The notes under the pieces: generated by a model | Databases searched by the model: none | Seen by the model: only the letters and a program-made list of their open reading frames with translations | Told to the model about the DNA's origin: nothing | Program-made: the position numbers and the translations under genes | Assembly (NCBI GenBank): GCA_943788025.1 | Contig: CALSOR010000002.1 | Span: 1,054,001 to 1,118,000, forward strand | Direction: 5' to 3' | DNA from: JABAAE01 sp905480545 | GTDB taxonomy: Bacteria > Planctomycetota > Planctomycetia > Pirellulales > Pirellulaceae | DNA: 64,000 nucleotides | Part shown: positions 53,514 through 63,667 of the stretch, one piece after another | Layout of the letters: each line of letters opens with the position of its first letter | Numbering within the stretch: the stretch's first letter is position 1

Positions 53514-54515
53514 ATGTCAAACGATTTGATTTTTCCCGCGGAATGGGAACTCCATGAGTCGACTTGGCTGACGTGGCCACATAATCCTGATACTTGGCCG
53601 AACAATCTGAGTGCGGCACAATCGGAATTTGAAACGTTCGTCCGAACGATCGCTGAAACAGAAACCGTGCGATTGCTATCTAACGAGGATCTCAGAACGG
53701 ATTTAGAATCTCGTTTTGTTGGGCACTCAAGAATCGAGTTGGTTTTTATTCCGACGAATGACAGTTGGATACGGGATTACGGACCAACATTTGTCAAACA
53801 TAAAGCTTCACAACAAGTTGTGGGTGTCAATTGGATTTACAACTGTTGGGGTGAGAAATATCCGCCATTCGATTTTGATGTGAAAGTTGCCGAGCGGATT
53901 CTGATTCATGCTGGCTTGGAACGGATTGACAGCAAAATCGTTTTGGAAGGAGGAGCGATCGAAACCAACGGGGCGGGCGTTTGCATGTCCACTCGATCAT
54001 GCCTGTTTCACTCCAATCGCAATTCCAACATTTCAGAAGATGAAATTCTAAAAGAGCTTTCAGACAAATCCGGGTGCGCGTCAATCGTTCTTGTTGATCC
54101 CAAAGGAATTGAAGGGGATGACACCGATGGGCATATCGATCAGGTTGCCCGATTTGTGTCTCGGCGACAGTTGATCGTTTCAGGCTCACAATTGGAAAGT
54201 GTGAATCTAGCATTGGAGGCAGCACAATGCGACGTTCGTCAAGAAGTCGAAACGATCGAGATTCCTGAGCCGGGCGTCATTAAACTGTTTGGTTCTGTTT
54301 TGCCGGCGAGTTATGCCAATTTCTATTTTGCCAATGGAATCGTGATTGTGCCGCAGTTCGGTGTGGCGAATGACGGAAGGGCGTTGAAAGTCATGACCGA
54401 TTTGCTACCTGACCGTGATGTGATTGGCTTGGATAGCTTGAATTTGACGGCGGGATTGGGGTCGTTCCATTGTCTTTCGCAACAGCAACCCGCACAGGCG
54501 TTGAAATCGTTGTAG
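53514..54515 (+). CDS. Agmatine deiminase family protein
   Basis: A 333-residue guanidino-modifying enzyme of the peptidyl-arginine/agmatine deiminase fold. It begins FPAEWELHESTWLTWPHN, and has WIRDYGPTFV, VLEGGAIETNGAGVCMST, DTDGHIDQVARFV and the nucleophile Cys320 in GSFHCLSQQQP. All core catalytic positions are intact. Agmatine deiminase makes N-carbamoylputrescine in polyamine synthesis; other members act on related guanidines. No aguB-type amidohydrolase is adjacent, so the pathway is not confirmed by context. It lies 86 bp after fabH on the same strand. Confidence 0.92.
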   Translation: MSNDLIFPAEWELHESTWLTWPHNPDTWPNNLSAAQSEFETFVRTIAETETVRLLSNEDLRTDLESRFVGHSRIELVFIPTNDSWIRDYGPTFVKHKASQQVVGVNWIYNCWGEKYPPFDFDVKVAERILIHAGLERIDSKIVLEGGAIETNGAGVCMSTRSCLFHSNRNSNISEDEILKELSDKSGCASIVLVDPKGIEGDDTDGHIDQVARFVSRRQLIVSGSQLESVNLALEAAQCDVRQEVETIEIPEPGVIKLFGSVLPASYANFYFANGIVIVPQFGVANDGRALKVMTDLLPDRDVIGLDSLNLTAGLGSFHCLSQQQPAQALKSL

Positions 54516-54725
54516 TCATTCGCCCTTCCGGATTCTACAGGGGTGCTATGTTTAACCATTGTACGTAACACATTTGCCGCAAAGATGGTTTTGGGATCGT
54601 ACGACAAACGACGAAGTCAACGTTTCAAATCATTCGAAACCTTGACCCGTTTTAAGAATAAAACAAAAATACATTTGGGCGTGGCAAACCATCAGGCGAT
54701 TCGGCTTAACATCTGGGGGTACTTG

Positions 54726-57188
54726 ATGATGAAAAACAGGAAATCAGAAATGCATAGAGTCACGCGATTGATTTTTTTGACAGCGATTTCGTTGGTCTTG
54801 CCTGCTGCATTTGATTATTCCTGCCCAGCGACGTCGGCGCAGCATATTGCATCGCTGATCAACGGTGTCCAAATTCAGGGTGATCCAGCCAGAGCGGATG
54901 AGATATTCCAGTTGGGAACCGGCCAGATTTTTATGATGGACGACGATGTGCGTCGTTACTGGTTTCATAGCCGACTGCTGCGATCCTTGCCGACCGTTCT
55001 TCCGCGTCCGCCAGAAGAAGTCTTTGAGATTCCCCAGCCGAAATTGCAACGAAGTTCAAGCGAAGAACCGCTTGGAATTTATATCATTGATGCGGGGCCA
55101 TTCAACGAATATGGACATCGAGTTTGCAGTATTACGACCGGAAAGCGACCGGTGCCACATTTCGTTTTCCAGGGCATTACCAAAATTACGCCTCGATATT
55201 TCGTCGTTAATTGCTTAAACGAAACGGGGTTCACGGGCATCACTTGGGAAATGCGATTTTCGACATCCACGTTGAATCGTGAAACACTGAGTAAGTTATT
55301 GCGGCATCAAGTCAAAAATCGGGAAGACTTGGACGGGCGTTTACGCATTGTCGCGTTTTACCGACAAGCTGAAATGTATCGAGAAGCCATTTTGGAATTG
55401 AAAGCCATCACGGCAGATTTTCCAGATGAAGGTGCTCGCCGCAAAAAAGAAATCCAATCGCTCTCCAGCGCGCTTTCAGACTATCAAATCGAAGACATCA
55501 AATCGCTGCAAAATGTCGGGCAATATAACAATGCCAAGCGTTTGATCAAAAGCTTTAAGGATCGCAAAGTTGATGATGAAACATTGGTCGAACTGGGTGA
55601 CTTTGAGGCGGATGAAAAATTACGGGAAAAAAATCGTCAATTGATTCTTGACAAATTCAAGGAATATATTGAGATCCTGAAGAAGGAAGAAAAGCTGGTC
55701 GGGGCGAGTGCTGAGCGAGTTGACAAAATGCTGGCCCTTCTCAACGAAGAGCTGGGTTTTGACAATCTTTCCCGATTTGCCGATTTTCGACGTTTTATTG
55801 ACGATGCGACGCAACAGGCCGATGAAAAGGCTTCGCTTGCGATTACCGGTTGGCTGATGGGAAGTGGCTCCGGCAAACAGAATTTCTCAACCGCACTTTC
55901 CTTGATCAGCGTTCGTGATTTGGTGCTTGAGTACCTAAAGGCCGATAATCATGTCGAACGAGATGCGGTATTGCGAAAGCTTGCATCGATGGAAGGTGCA
56001 TCGGTGGACAATATTTCGCGTATCGTCGCAAATCTAAAGCCCTATGGGGACATGCAAAATGCCGAAGAGCTCGGTCCCGGTTACTATCGCGTCAAAATTC
56101 CAAGTTTGACCGAGGGTAAAGAGTACGAGTACCTGGTGCAATTGCCTCCCGAGTACAATCCGTATCGCCGCTATCCTTGTGTCGTTACACTTTGCGGGCA
56201 GGGCTCCACGCCGGAAGTGCAAGTGAATTGGTGGGCGGGCGAGGCTGTCAAAAAAGATGAACACCGATTCGGTTACGCGGGCTTCAACGGACACATTGTG
56301 ATCGCACCGATGTGGCGTGGTGAAAACCAGCTGAAGTATAACTACTCGGTACATGAGCATGGCTCGGTACTTCGCAGCTTGCTTGATGCGAAGAAGAAAT
56401 TTTCAATTGATACTGATCGTGTCTTTCTTTCAGGACACTCGATGGGCGGTGATGCGGCGTGGGATATTTCATTATCGCATCCCGATTTGTGGGCTGGTGT
56501 GATTCCGATTGCGGCAGGCAATGAAAAGTATGTGACGTTCTACAAAGAGAATGTACAAGGGTCGTTTCCAATGTATTTTGTCCATGGCGAGCATGACTAC
56601 AGCCTGGAAGAAGCCAATGTTGAGATGTGGAAGCAATACATGCGGAATGCCAAGAACGACGTCATGGTTTGCCAATTCAGAGGCCGTGTCCATGAGCACT
56701 TCTTGGAGGAGATTGAGAATTTGTTTGCTTGGATGAAGGTCCAACGCCGAGATGCAACCAAGAAGATGAACATCGATTGCCGCAGCTATCGACCATGGGA
56801 CAATTTCTTTTGGTGGGTCGAAGTCGCTGGCTTTGAGGCAAAAAACCAGATTTTGCCGGAGGAATGGGTCATCGGAAAGCCGAAAACTCCCGATGGAAAA
56901 AATCGAGCTGCGGCTTTGATCGAGGCCAATGTCGTGCAGAACTCAAATACGAACGATTATTCGATGAATCTGCAAGTCCCAGCCTCGCATGCTACGATTT
57001 GGTTGAGCCCGGAGACGTTTGATTTGTCAAAACGAATTAAAGTCCGCGGTAGTTATGTAAACTTTCAGCCAAGCGTTAAAACCTTGCTAGAAGATGTTCG
57101 GACGCGGCGCGATCGACAGCATCCTTTCTGGGCACGGGTTAACCTGTTTCGAAAAAAATCGGCTTGGCAACAGATCGAAGAAGATTAA
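54726..57188 (+). CDS. Secreted alpha/beta hydrolase (peptidase/esterase type) with long N-terminal region
   Basis: An 820-residue protein from ATG 54726 (GGGGGT upstream); ATG 54750 is close by. Signal peptide up to about residue 38 (FLTAISLVLPAAF). Residues 40-480 show helical repeats without a known domain. The C-terminal third is an alpha/beta hydrolase with a nucleophile elbow GHSMGG, Ser572, a probable acid Asp624 (HGEHDYS) and His656 or His658 (GRVHEHF), like prolyl-oligopeptidase or PHB-depolymerase-type enzymes. A last 120 residues may be a beta-rich accessory domain. Substrate is unknown; esterase or peptidase activity is the inference. The GTPase gene follows by 24 bp. Confidence 0.85.
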   Translation: MMKNRKSEMHRVTRLIFLTAISLVLPAAFDYSCPATSAQHIASLINGVQIQGDPARADEIFQLGTGQIFMMDDDVRRYWFHSRLLRSLPTVLPRPPEEVFEIPQPKLQRSSSEEPLGIYIIDAGPFNEYGHRVCSITTGKRPVPHFVFQGITKITPRYFVVNCLNETGFTGITWEMRFSTSTLNRETLSKLLRHQVKNREDLDGRLRIVAFYRQAEMYREAILELKAITADFPDEGARRKKEIQSLSSALSDYQIEDIKSLQNVGQYNNAKRLIKSFKDRKVDDETLVELGDFEADEKLREKNRQLILDKFKEYIEILKKEEKLVGASAERVDKMLALLNEELGFDNLSRFADFRRFIDDATQQADEKASLAITGWLMGSGSGKQNFSTALSLISVRDLVLEYLKADNHVERDAVLRKLASMEGASVDNISRIVANLKPYGDMQNAEELGPGYYRVKIPSLTEGKEYEYLVQLPPEYNPYRRYPCVVTLCGQGSTPEVQVNWWAGEAVKKDEHRFGYAGFNGHIVIAPMWRGENQLKYNYSVHEHGSVLRSLLDAKKKFSIDTDRVFLSGHSMGGDAAWDISLSHPDLWAGVIPIAAGNEKYVTFYKENVQGSFPMYFVHGEHDYSLEEANVEMWKQYMRNAKNDVMVCQFRGRVHEHFLEEIENLFAWMKVQRRDATKKMNIDCRSYRPWDNFFWWVEVAGFEAKNQILPEEWVIGKPKTPDGKNRAAALIEANVVQNSNTNDYSMNLQVPASHATIWLSPETFDLSKRIKVRGSYVNFQPSVKTLLEDVRTRRDRQHPFWARVNLFRKKSAWQQIEED

Positions 57189-57212
57189 GTCGGCTTTCAT
57201 TTAAAGACTTCC

Positions 57213-58220
57213 ATGCCTGCGAATCTAAATCATCGTTTCTTAAATGCAGAGAAAGCATACCGCCGCGCGACTTCCTTGGCCGAAGAGTTTGAATGCCTTC
57301 AAGTCATGTTGCGCGAAATTCCAAAGCACAAAGGAACTGACAAGCTGCAAGCCGAGCTGAAAAAGAAGATCAGCAAGACGCGGGAGTCGCTCGAGGCGGC
57401 CAACAAATCGACCGGAAGATCTGGCTTTAAATTGCCTCGACAAGGTGCTGGACGAGTCGTCATCATCGGCGCGGCAAATTCAGGTAAAAGCCAGCTGCTT
57501 TCGACCTTGACGAATGCAACGCCAGAGATTGCCCCCTATCCGTTCACGACACGTGAACCCATTCCAGGCATGATGAAGTGGGAAGACGTTTCCATTCAAG
57601 TCGTCGACACGGCACCCATTTCCGCTGACCATTACACCGAAGAGACCCATGCCTTGATTCGCAGTGCGGATTTAGTGTTGCTTTTGCTCGATTTGGGATC
57701 GGACGATGGGGCCGATGATCTGCTCCAGGTTTTAACGCGGACTCAAAATTCAAAAACACGTTTGGGGCCTGAATCGACTTTTGATCCAAATGACATTGGT
57801 GTGACGTACACTAAAACGATTTTGGCGAGTAGCAAGGCGGATGATGTTGGATCATCCGATCGACGCGAATTCTTCGAGGAGGTGTTTGTCAGCTCACCCT
57901 TCGAAATTCTTTTTCAGGAATTCCCAATTTCAGCGACAACAGGTTCAGGAATCAGTACCTTGAGCGAGCAAATATTTACGGCACTTGATGTGGTCCGAGT
58001 CTACACGAAAGATCCTCGCAAAAAGACGCCTGATTTTGACAAGCCCTATGCGGTGAGGCGTGGCACCGAGCTCATCGACGTCGCGAAGTTAATCCATGAA
58101 GACCTGGCAAAAAACTTTCGCTCTGCAAAAGTTTGGGGAGCAAACGTTCACGACGCAACTGCGGTGACCGGCGATTATCTTGTTTCGGACAAGGATGTCG
58201 TGGAAATTTTGTGTAAGTGA
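57213..58220 (+). CDS. TGS-domain GTPase, DRG/Obg-like
   Basis: A 335-residue protein. A helical N-terminal segment (about 10-70) precedes the G domain: Walker A GAANSGKS (86-93), a switch I-like PFTTREP, a G3 site reading VDTAP instead of DxPG, and a G4 site SKAD (about 210) instead of NKxD. The C-terminal TGS domain (about 270-333, KPYAVRRGTELIDVAKLIHEDL and DYLVSDKDVVEILCK) is characteristic of DRG-type GTPases linked to ribosomes. The altered G3 and G4 are seen in some members but weaken a simple hydrolysis prediction. It starts 24 bp after the hydrolase gene. Confidence 0.85.
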   Translation: MPANLNHRFLNAEKAYRRATSLAEEFECLQVMLREIPKHKGTDKLQAELKKKISKTRESLEAANKSTGRSGFKLPRQGAGRVVIIGAANSGKSQLLSTLTNATPEIAPYPFTTREPIPGMMKWEDVSIQVVDTAPISADHYTEETHALIRSADLVLLLLDLGSDDGADDLLQVLTRTQNSKTRLGPESTFDPNDIGVTYTKTILASSKADDVGSSDRREFFEEVFVSSPFEILFQEFPISATTGSGISTLSEQIFTALDVVRVYTKDPRKKTPDFDKPYAVRRGTELIDVAKLIHEDLAKNFRSAKVWGANVHDATAVTGDYLVSDKDVVEILCK

Positions 58221-58399
58221 AGTGCCTTGAATGACGTCATGGGTTTTCCGTAGGATGTGTTTTAGTGCAATTTTCCTTACGGTCGCGACGATTTGACAGG
58301 GTGTTGATGGTACTCGAATTTGATTTTTCGAATCATTGACTGTTTTCAAGCCTGCACTTCAAAGAAAACCGTTTTAAAATTCGGCACGCGAAAAATAGC

Positions 58400-58816
58400 T
58401 TATTCCCAAAATCCTCGCCACCAGCTTTGGAGCGAAAGCAGCAGCACAAGGCTCCAGCAGATGGTGCGTGGCCAATTGGTTAGCACCAACCAGCGAACGG
58501 TTTCGAGATCATTACCAATTGCTTGTAGCTTGCTATGTGTTGGGACGCTAAGCGTAAAAGTAACCAACCAGCATGAGACAACCAAGATAGCCCCAGTTGC
58601 TGATTTCCAGGAGAAGAAAAGCGAATTTTCCCACGCCAGCAATCCGACTTGCGCAAACATGAGCGGCACGACGAAAACGGTGATTAATCCGGTGTATTTC
58701 AAATGCCAACTCGCGAAACGGCTGGCCGCAGTAAACTCGAACGATGGATAGATGATCAGTTGGACCAGCCAAATCAAAACGAACAAGCCAAAATCATTGA
58801 TAACGCGGCAGGTCAT
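58400..58816 (-). CDS. Small multi-pass membrane protein, unknown function
   Basis: From ATG 58816 a 138-residue protein; the frame extends to GTG 58885 with a polar lead. Four hydrophobic segments are seen: LFVLIWLVQLIIYPSF, ITVFVVPLMFAQVGLL, AILVVSCWLVTFTLSV and WSLVLLLSLQSWW. The segment VQLIIYPSFEF with WHLKYT is a pattern shared with short bacterial membrane proteins I cannot name. The gene is divergent from the CRTAC1 gene. Confidence 0.65.
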   Translation of the reverse strand: MTCRVINDFGLFVLIWLVQLIIYPSFEFTAASRFASWHLKYTGLITVFVVPLMFAQVGLLAWENSLFFSWKSATGAILVVSCWLVTFTLSVPTHSKLQAIGNDLETVRWLVLTNWPRTICWSLVLLLSLQSWWRGFWE

Positions 58817-59151
58817 TAACTGCTCGTAAGTCACGCATTTCGCCTTTTTAAAACACAGTTCTAAATTTTCTTCTTTCGTAAACACAACATGAACTTTCGC
58901 ATCGGCAAGCTCTTTCGATTCAAAAAAATGGCGTCCAGCGATTCCCCCGAACGGGGAGCGTCAGCATTGCGGTAGCCTTCTATTGTCGATTTTCGTCGGA
59001 ACACAATAATAACAGCTCAAAAATGGCCGGCGACAGATTCGTTCACATCACCGCAAATTGAACTGCCCGTGCAACTAACGCGTATTCAAAAACACGCGAA
59101 ACGATCAGCCCGACAACACAGACGAAGCGTTTAGACTTGAGACAAAAACGA
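58817..59151. other. divergent intergenic region
   Basis: Lies between the small membrane protein gene (leftward) and the CRTAC1 gene (rightward); promoters for both should be here. No gene or clear RNA element is seen. A short G+C stem ttccccc-gaacgggga at about 58944-58959 is not followed by a T run. Confidence 0.35.
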
Positions 59152-62100
59152 ATGAAAATAAACTGCTCGAAAATCGCAGAAACCAAATGTAGCCCCCCAT
59201 TGTTTTGCCGATGCGGCAGATCAACAGCGGCTGTGGTCGGTGTCGTTGCCGGCGTGTTAATGATTTTTGGTTTTGTGATTTGGTGGCTGAATCGTGACAC
59301 AGAAGAAATCGTCACAGCTGAGCAAGCGGCCGAATATACAAAACTGGTCGACGAAGCAAAAGTTTGTTTGGAAAACGAGCAATTTCGAGGTGGTTATGAG
59401 CAGGCTGAAGCTCGCTACTTGAAGTTAAAGAAAGAGCTTCCAGACGATTTACTTGCGTACCGTAATCAAGTCATCTTGCGTGTGCTTCAGTTCGCATACG
59501 ACAAAGATAATTTGGAATCCGACCAGGCATACATTGACTCAACATTAGCTTTAGTTGAGGAGTTAATCGAGAAAGAACCTGATTCATTCGAGCCGTACTT
59601 GTTGGCGGTGCGGTTTCGTAAATTGGTCAATGGGGGCCTTGATGAGACGGATATCGAGCTGCTCGAAACCGCTTGTAAGAATGCGAAGGGAAGTGTTTTT
59701 CCATTCGCCGAATTCTATGAAACAACGTCTGTATTGGACGAGGAAGACTTCCCGGGCATTAATGAAAAGCGAACCGAAGCAATCGCCAAAGCTTACCAAC
59801 TGCAGAAAGACAATTTTAAACTGGCTTCGTTTCACCTGTTGAGACTTGCAGAAAATGAGGACAAGCCGGGCTATCAAAAAGCTTGGGCGGAATTTAAAAA
59901 AAATTTAGGCAACGTTGTGTTGGTTGTTGATGCGGATAACCGCAACTCGGATCGACAAAAATTGGTCAACGAGATCGATGCTGAATTAGCGAAGGGCGAG
60001 ATGCCCGAAGTGTGGGTTCGGACCAACTACCTTTGGAATATCGTCAAATCGCATGAGCTGAACCAAATCGACCAAGCTAGAACACAGGCTCATGGTCTGG
60101 ATATGTTGATCGAATCGTTGGGCGAAAATGTCACTTCTAAATTGAATGAGAATGCACTTGCTGCGGATCCATCGGCTGTTGCATTTGGGACTCCTGAGGT
60201 GGTAATCGAGGGTGGCAAAACTCCAATCGACGTCAAATCGCTGGACTATGATTTGGATGAAGTTCTTGACGTCGTTGTGCTTTATGAGGATTCGTTATGT
60301 ATCTATTGTTCTGATCCAAATGGCCGCAATTGGAAGTTGGATTTAGAGCAAAAACTAGACCATCGATATGAGGGGATTTTGGTTGCCGATCTTGATCTTG
60401 ATGCAAGCTCGAAAGGACCGATCGATCCGTCACGTTTGGATCGTCAATCGAAAAACAATATTTACGCTGACCCTGATTTCGCACTCTACGGCCAAGCGGG
60501 TATTGCGATTTTCGAGAACCGAATGGAGCCCGATACCAAGCGAATGCTTCATCAGGTCAATCAAGAGGGCCTGGAGCTGAGCGGATTCACCAGAGGGATG
60601 CTTGTCGATTTAGATCATGATAAAGATCTGGATATGGTGCTCGCGACCGATTCTGAAGTGCGGTTGCTTTTGAATCGCGGCAACATGACATTTTTTGATA
60701 TTTCGAAATCTTCATCTCTGCCGAAATTGGAAAGCAGGGTGACTTCCCTGGATCTTGTCGACATTGATCGTGATATCGATATTGATGTGTTGATTGGTTT
60801 TGAAAACGATCCGCCGGGTTACCTTGAGAATCTGGGTCACGCAAAATTTCGCTTTCGTGGATTCGATGAGTCCTTTGGTAAACTTGCCAAATGTAAGAGC
60901 ATCATGGCACTTGAAGTCGATGGCAAACCGTCATGGGATTTGGTGGGGCACTCTTTGGACACGTTCGTCACACATTTGACGGAAACGAAAAACGCATCGA
61001 TCAAGTCGATGACATCGGATGCGATGGCCATTGCCAACGATTTAAACGCTGTTGAAATGACCAATGGTGACTTCAATAACGACGGGATGATCGATTCGTT
61101 GCTATCGTCGTCAAACGATGATTCGCAAATTATTTTGGGCAATGGCACGTCAAAACCAAAAGTGCAATCGCTGGCAGGCGTGCGGTTATCAAAAGCCGAC
61201 ACAGACGATTTTAACGATGATGGAAAACTTGATCTGGTTGCCATCAACGGGAACGCAGTGCAAGTGTTGTTCAATGAATCCAAAAATCAAAACAACTGGT
61301 TGGAAGTCCACGTTGCTGGGCGTGATTCCAATTTTCCAAAAGGACGAATTAACAAATTCGCGATAGGCAGTCTTGTCGAGCTGACGGTTGGCGATCGTTA
61401 TTATGCAACGACGATTAAAAAGCGACGGCTGCATTTTGGTTTGGCTGATCAAACAGAAGTGGACTTTATTCGCATTCTTTGGACCAGTGGAATGCCGCAG
61501 TCGATTTTCAAACCGAAGTCCGGCCAGATACTTTATGAGCAAATGTTTGAAAAGGGATCATGTCCATATATTTACACATGGAACGGCACGGAGTACACGT
61601 TTTTTAGCGATTGTTTATGGGCCGCACCGCTCGGTCTGCAATATTCGGCGGGGCAGTTCATTCCGTGTAGAAATTGGGAATACCTCAAGATTCCCGGCGA
61701 AATTTTAAAGCCCATCGACGGCGAATATCGATTGCAAATCACAGAAGAGCTCCGTGAAGCCGCGTATTTTGATTTGGTCAAGCTTTACGCGGTAGATCAT
61801 CCGGCCGATGTTGAGATCTTTACCAATGAAAAAGTCGGTCCCGGATTTATCGCCCAACGAAAAATTCATACGGTGTCGAATCCCCGGCTGCCAGTCGCTG
61901 CGAGAGATATGTATGGCAATGACAAACTCGCACAAATAGAAAAACTTGACAAGAAGTACTTCAAGGGATTCAAATCGCGAATCGCCAAAGGGCTCACACC
62001 GATTCATTATCTCGAATTGGACCTGGGTGAATTGAAATCGGCAGAAAACCTCACACTGTTTTTGCATGGCTGGATTCGTCCAACCGATTGTTCCTTAAAT

Positions 62101-62841
62101 ATATCTTTTTCGCAGAATCCAGATGTCGATGGACCCAAAACACCAGTGATCTTGGTCCCAAACGAAAGGGGTGAATGGGTCAAAACCGTCGATCCAATGG
62201 GGTTTCCCGGCGGCAAGCCGAAAATGATCGCTGTCGATTTATCAAACGCATTTTTGACCGATGATTATCGACTGCGCATTCAAACTAGTCATGAAATTTA
62301 TTGGGATCAAGTTTTCTATACACAGAATGAAAAAGCAGTTGAATTGAACGAAACCGAACTGGAATTGAAATCAGCCAATCTCCATTACCGCGGTTTCTCG
62401 GAGCGTTATGCGGTCGATGAAATGTCGCCTGAATGGTATGACTATTCCAAGGTAACCAAATCGCCGCGATGGCCAGCGATGACAGGATCGTTTACTCGCT
62501 ACGGCGATGTCCATTCGTTATTAACGGAAAAAGACGACCGACTTTCCGTGATTGGATCAGGCGATGAAATGACACTCAAATTCGCGGCAGTTCCGGAGCC
62601 ACCTGCTGGTTGGAAGCGTGACTTCGTGATCCATTTGATCGGCTACGACAAAGATGGTGATGTGAATACGGTCACTGGTCAAATGGTTGGCCCCCTACCA
62701 TTCGACACGATGAAATCTTACCCCTACGGAAGCGAAGAAGACCCTCCGCAATCAGAAAAGTACAAAGCGTATCTCAAAACGTATCAAACTCGTGATCAAC
62801 GTTGGGGCCCGTATTGGAACCGCTTGGCACCGACCGATTGA
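59152..62841 (+). CDS. Membrane-anchored CRTAC1 / ASPIC-UnbV protein with TPR-like N-terminus
   Basis: A 1229-residue protein from ATG 59152 (a TTG at 59137 in frame is less likely). One transmembrane helix (AAVVGVVAGVLMIFGFVIWWL, about residues 26-46) anchors it, with the bulk outside. A helical TPR-like region (about 55-330) is followed by FG-GAP/VCBS-like repeats with DLDHDKDLDM and DIDRDIDIDV calcium loops, the ASPIC/UnbV domain (about 720-800, LHFGLADQTEVDFIRILWTSG) and a long C-terminal extension (about 805-1190) with GLQYSAGQF, VDHPADVEIF and GFPGGKPKMIAVDLS that is typical of planctomycete CRTAC1 proteins. Cell-surface binding or adhesion is inferred; no enzyme is known. Confidence 0.88.
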   Translation: MKINCSKIAETKCSPPLFCRCGRSTAAVVGVVAGVLMIFGFVIWWLNRDTEEIVTAEQAAEYTKLVDEAKVCLENEQFRGGYEQAEARYLKLKKELPDDLLAYRNQVILRVLQFAYDKDNLESDQAYIDSTLALVEELIEKEPDSFEPYLLAVRFRKLVNGGLDETDIELLETACKNAKGSVFPFAEFYETTSVLDEEDFPGINEKRTEAIAKAYQLQKDNFKLASFHLLRLAENEDKPGYQKAWAEFKKNLGNVVLVVDADNRNSDRQKLVNEIDAELAKGEMPEVWVRTNYLWNIVKSHELNQIDQARTQAHGLDMLIESLGENVTSKLNENALAADPSAVAFGTPEVVIEGGKTPIDVKSLDYDLDEVLDVVVLYEDSLCIYCSDPNGRNWKLDLEQKLDHRYEGILVADLDLDASSKGPIDPSRLDRQSKNNIYADPDFALYGQAGIAIFENRMEPDTKRMLHQVNQEGLELSGFTRGMLVDLDHDKDLDMVLATDSEVRLLLNRGNMTFFDISKSSSLPKLESRVTSLDLVDIDRDIDIDVLIGFENDPPGYLENLGHAKFRFRGFDESFGKLAKCKSIMALEVDGKPSWDLVGHSLDTFVTHLTETKNASIKSMTSDAMAIANDLNAVEMTNGDFNNDGMIDSLLSSSNDDSQIILGNGTSKPKVQSLAGVRLSKADTDDFNDDGKLDLVAINGNAVQVLFNESKNQNNWLEVHVAGRDSNFPKGRINKFAIGSLVELTVGDRYYATTIKKRRLHFGLADQTEVDFIRILWTSGMPQSIFKPKSGQILYEQMFEKGSCPYIYTWNGTEYTFFSDCLWAAPLGLQYSAGQFIPCRNWEYLKIPGEILKPIDGEYRLQITEELREAAYFDLVKLYAVDHPADVEIFTNEKVGPGFIAQRKIHTVSNPRLPVAARDMYGNDKLAQIEKLDKKYFKGFKSRIAKGLTPIHYLELDLGELKSAENLTLFLHGWIRPTDCSLNISFSQNPDVDGPKTPVILVPNERGEWVKTVDPMGFPGGKPKMIAVDLSNAFLTDDYRLRIQTSHEIYWDQVFYTQNEKAVELNETELELKSANLHYRGFSERYAVDEMSPEWYDYSKVTKSPRWPAMTGSFTRYGDVHSLLTEKDDRLSVIGSGDEMTLKFAAVPEPPAGWKRDFVIHLIGYDKDGDVNTVTGQMVGPLPFDTMKSYPYGSEEDPPQSEKYKAYLKTYQTRDQRWGPYWNRLAPTD

Positions 62842-62878
62842 CGTCCGGGTTTGTAAAACCGATTGTTTGCTTCGTCGC

Positions 62879-63667
62879 TCATCGAATGAAGTTCCAGTCA
62901 TCTTTTGAATAGCGGTCTGTCACGAGGATTTCGGTTTGCTTCAGTAAATGAGATTTTTCAACAGACGTGATCTCCTGGCTCGCTCCAAATGCAGCGCTGA
63001 TCGATTGCTTTAAGGCCGCCGAATCAACTTCAATGTTGGTTACAAACTCTAAATGCGAACGCTGATCTCGATAATCTGGACGCTTTGAGGGAAACTGTAA
63101 ATAGCGTGCGATGGCCTCAAGTTCAAACGAAATCAAAAGCGTGCCATGGTAAATAAGATTTGATCTCCCTAACCGCATGGCATTACCTGAGAATTTTCTA
63201 GTGATGCCGTCATCGTCTTGTACGCATAAATCTGAATGACCATGTCGTTCAATTGGCTTGCCGCATTTTGCAAATGCAGATTTCATGCGTTCAGCAATAA
63301 ATTGGTGGCAATAGCCAATGTCACGTAGTGCTGGATTCCTGATGCTGGAAAGAACCACCGAATACATCAAGCATCCAGCGCCGGCAAGAATCGTTCCTCC
63401 GCCGCTTGCTCTACGAATGATTTGGACGCCGTCTTCACGACAACGTTGAACGAACGCTTCGTCTTTGATTTTGCCCGATCGACCAAGCACCACAAACTTC
63501 GCTTGCGGCTCCCAAAGCCGCAAGAATTCAGTTGGCAGGGCGGTTTGCGAATTTGGCTTAGAATTGCCCTTGGATTCAGACGCATTGATTTCCAAAGCAT
63601 CAAACATTGCCTGTTCGAAGGCAATGTTCTGTTGCGGTGTTGGAAGGGTTAAATCAATTTTCAGCAT
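62879..63667 (-). CDS. Lipoate-protein ligase family protein
   Basis: A 262-residue member of the BPL/LplA/LipB fold. The ligand-binding motif RRASGGGTI is at about 89-97, the catalytic Lys is in RKFSGNAMR (about 168-177), and IYHGTLL follows as in LplA enzymes. These enzymes attach lipoate or octanoate to E2 and H proteins of 2-oxoacid dehydrogenases and glycine cleavage. The usual C-terminal accessory domain of E. coli LplA is absent, which fits smaller ligases or octanoyl transferases (LipM-type). No lipA or lipB lies nearby. It is convergent with the CRTAC1 gene. Confidence 0.85.
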   Translation of the reverse strand: MLKIDLTLPTPQQNIAFEQAMFDALEINASESKGNSKPNSQTALPTEFLRLWEPQAKFVVLGRSGKIKDEAFVQRCREDGVQIIRRASGGGTILAGAGCLMYSVVLSSIRNPALRDIGYCHQFIAERMKSAFAKCGKPIERHGHSDLCVQDDDGITRKFSGNAMRLGRSNLIYHGTLLISFELEAIARYLQFPSKRPDYRDQRSHLEFVTNIEVDSAALKQSISAAFGASQEITSVEKSHLLKQTEILVTDRYSKDDWNFIR

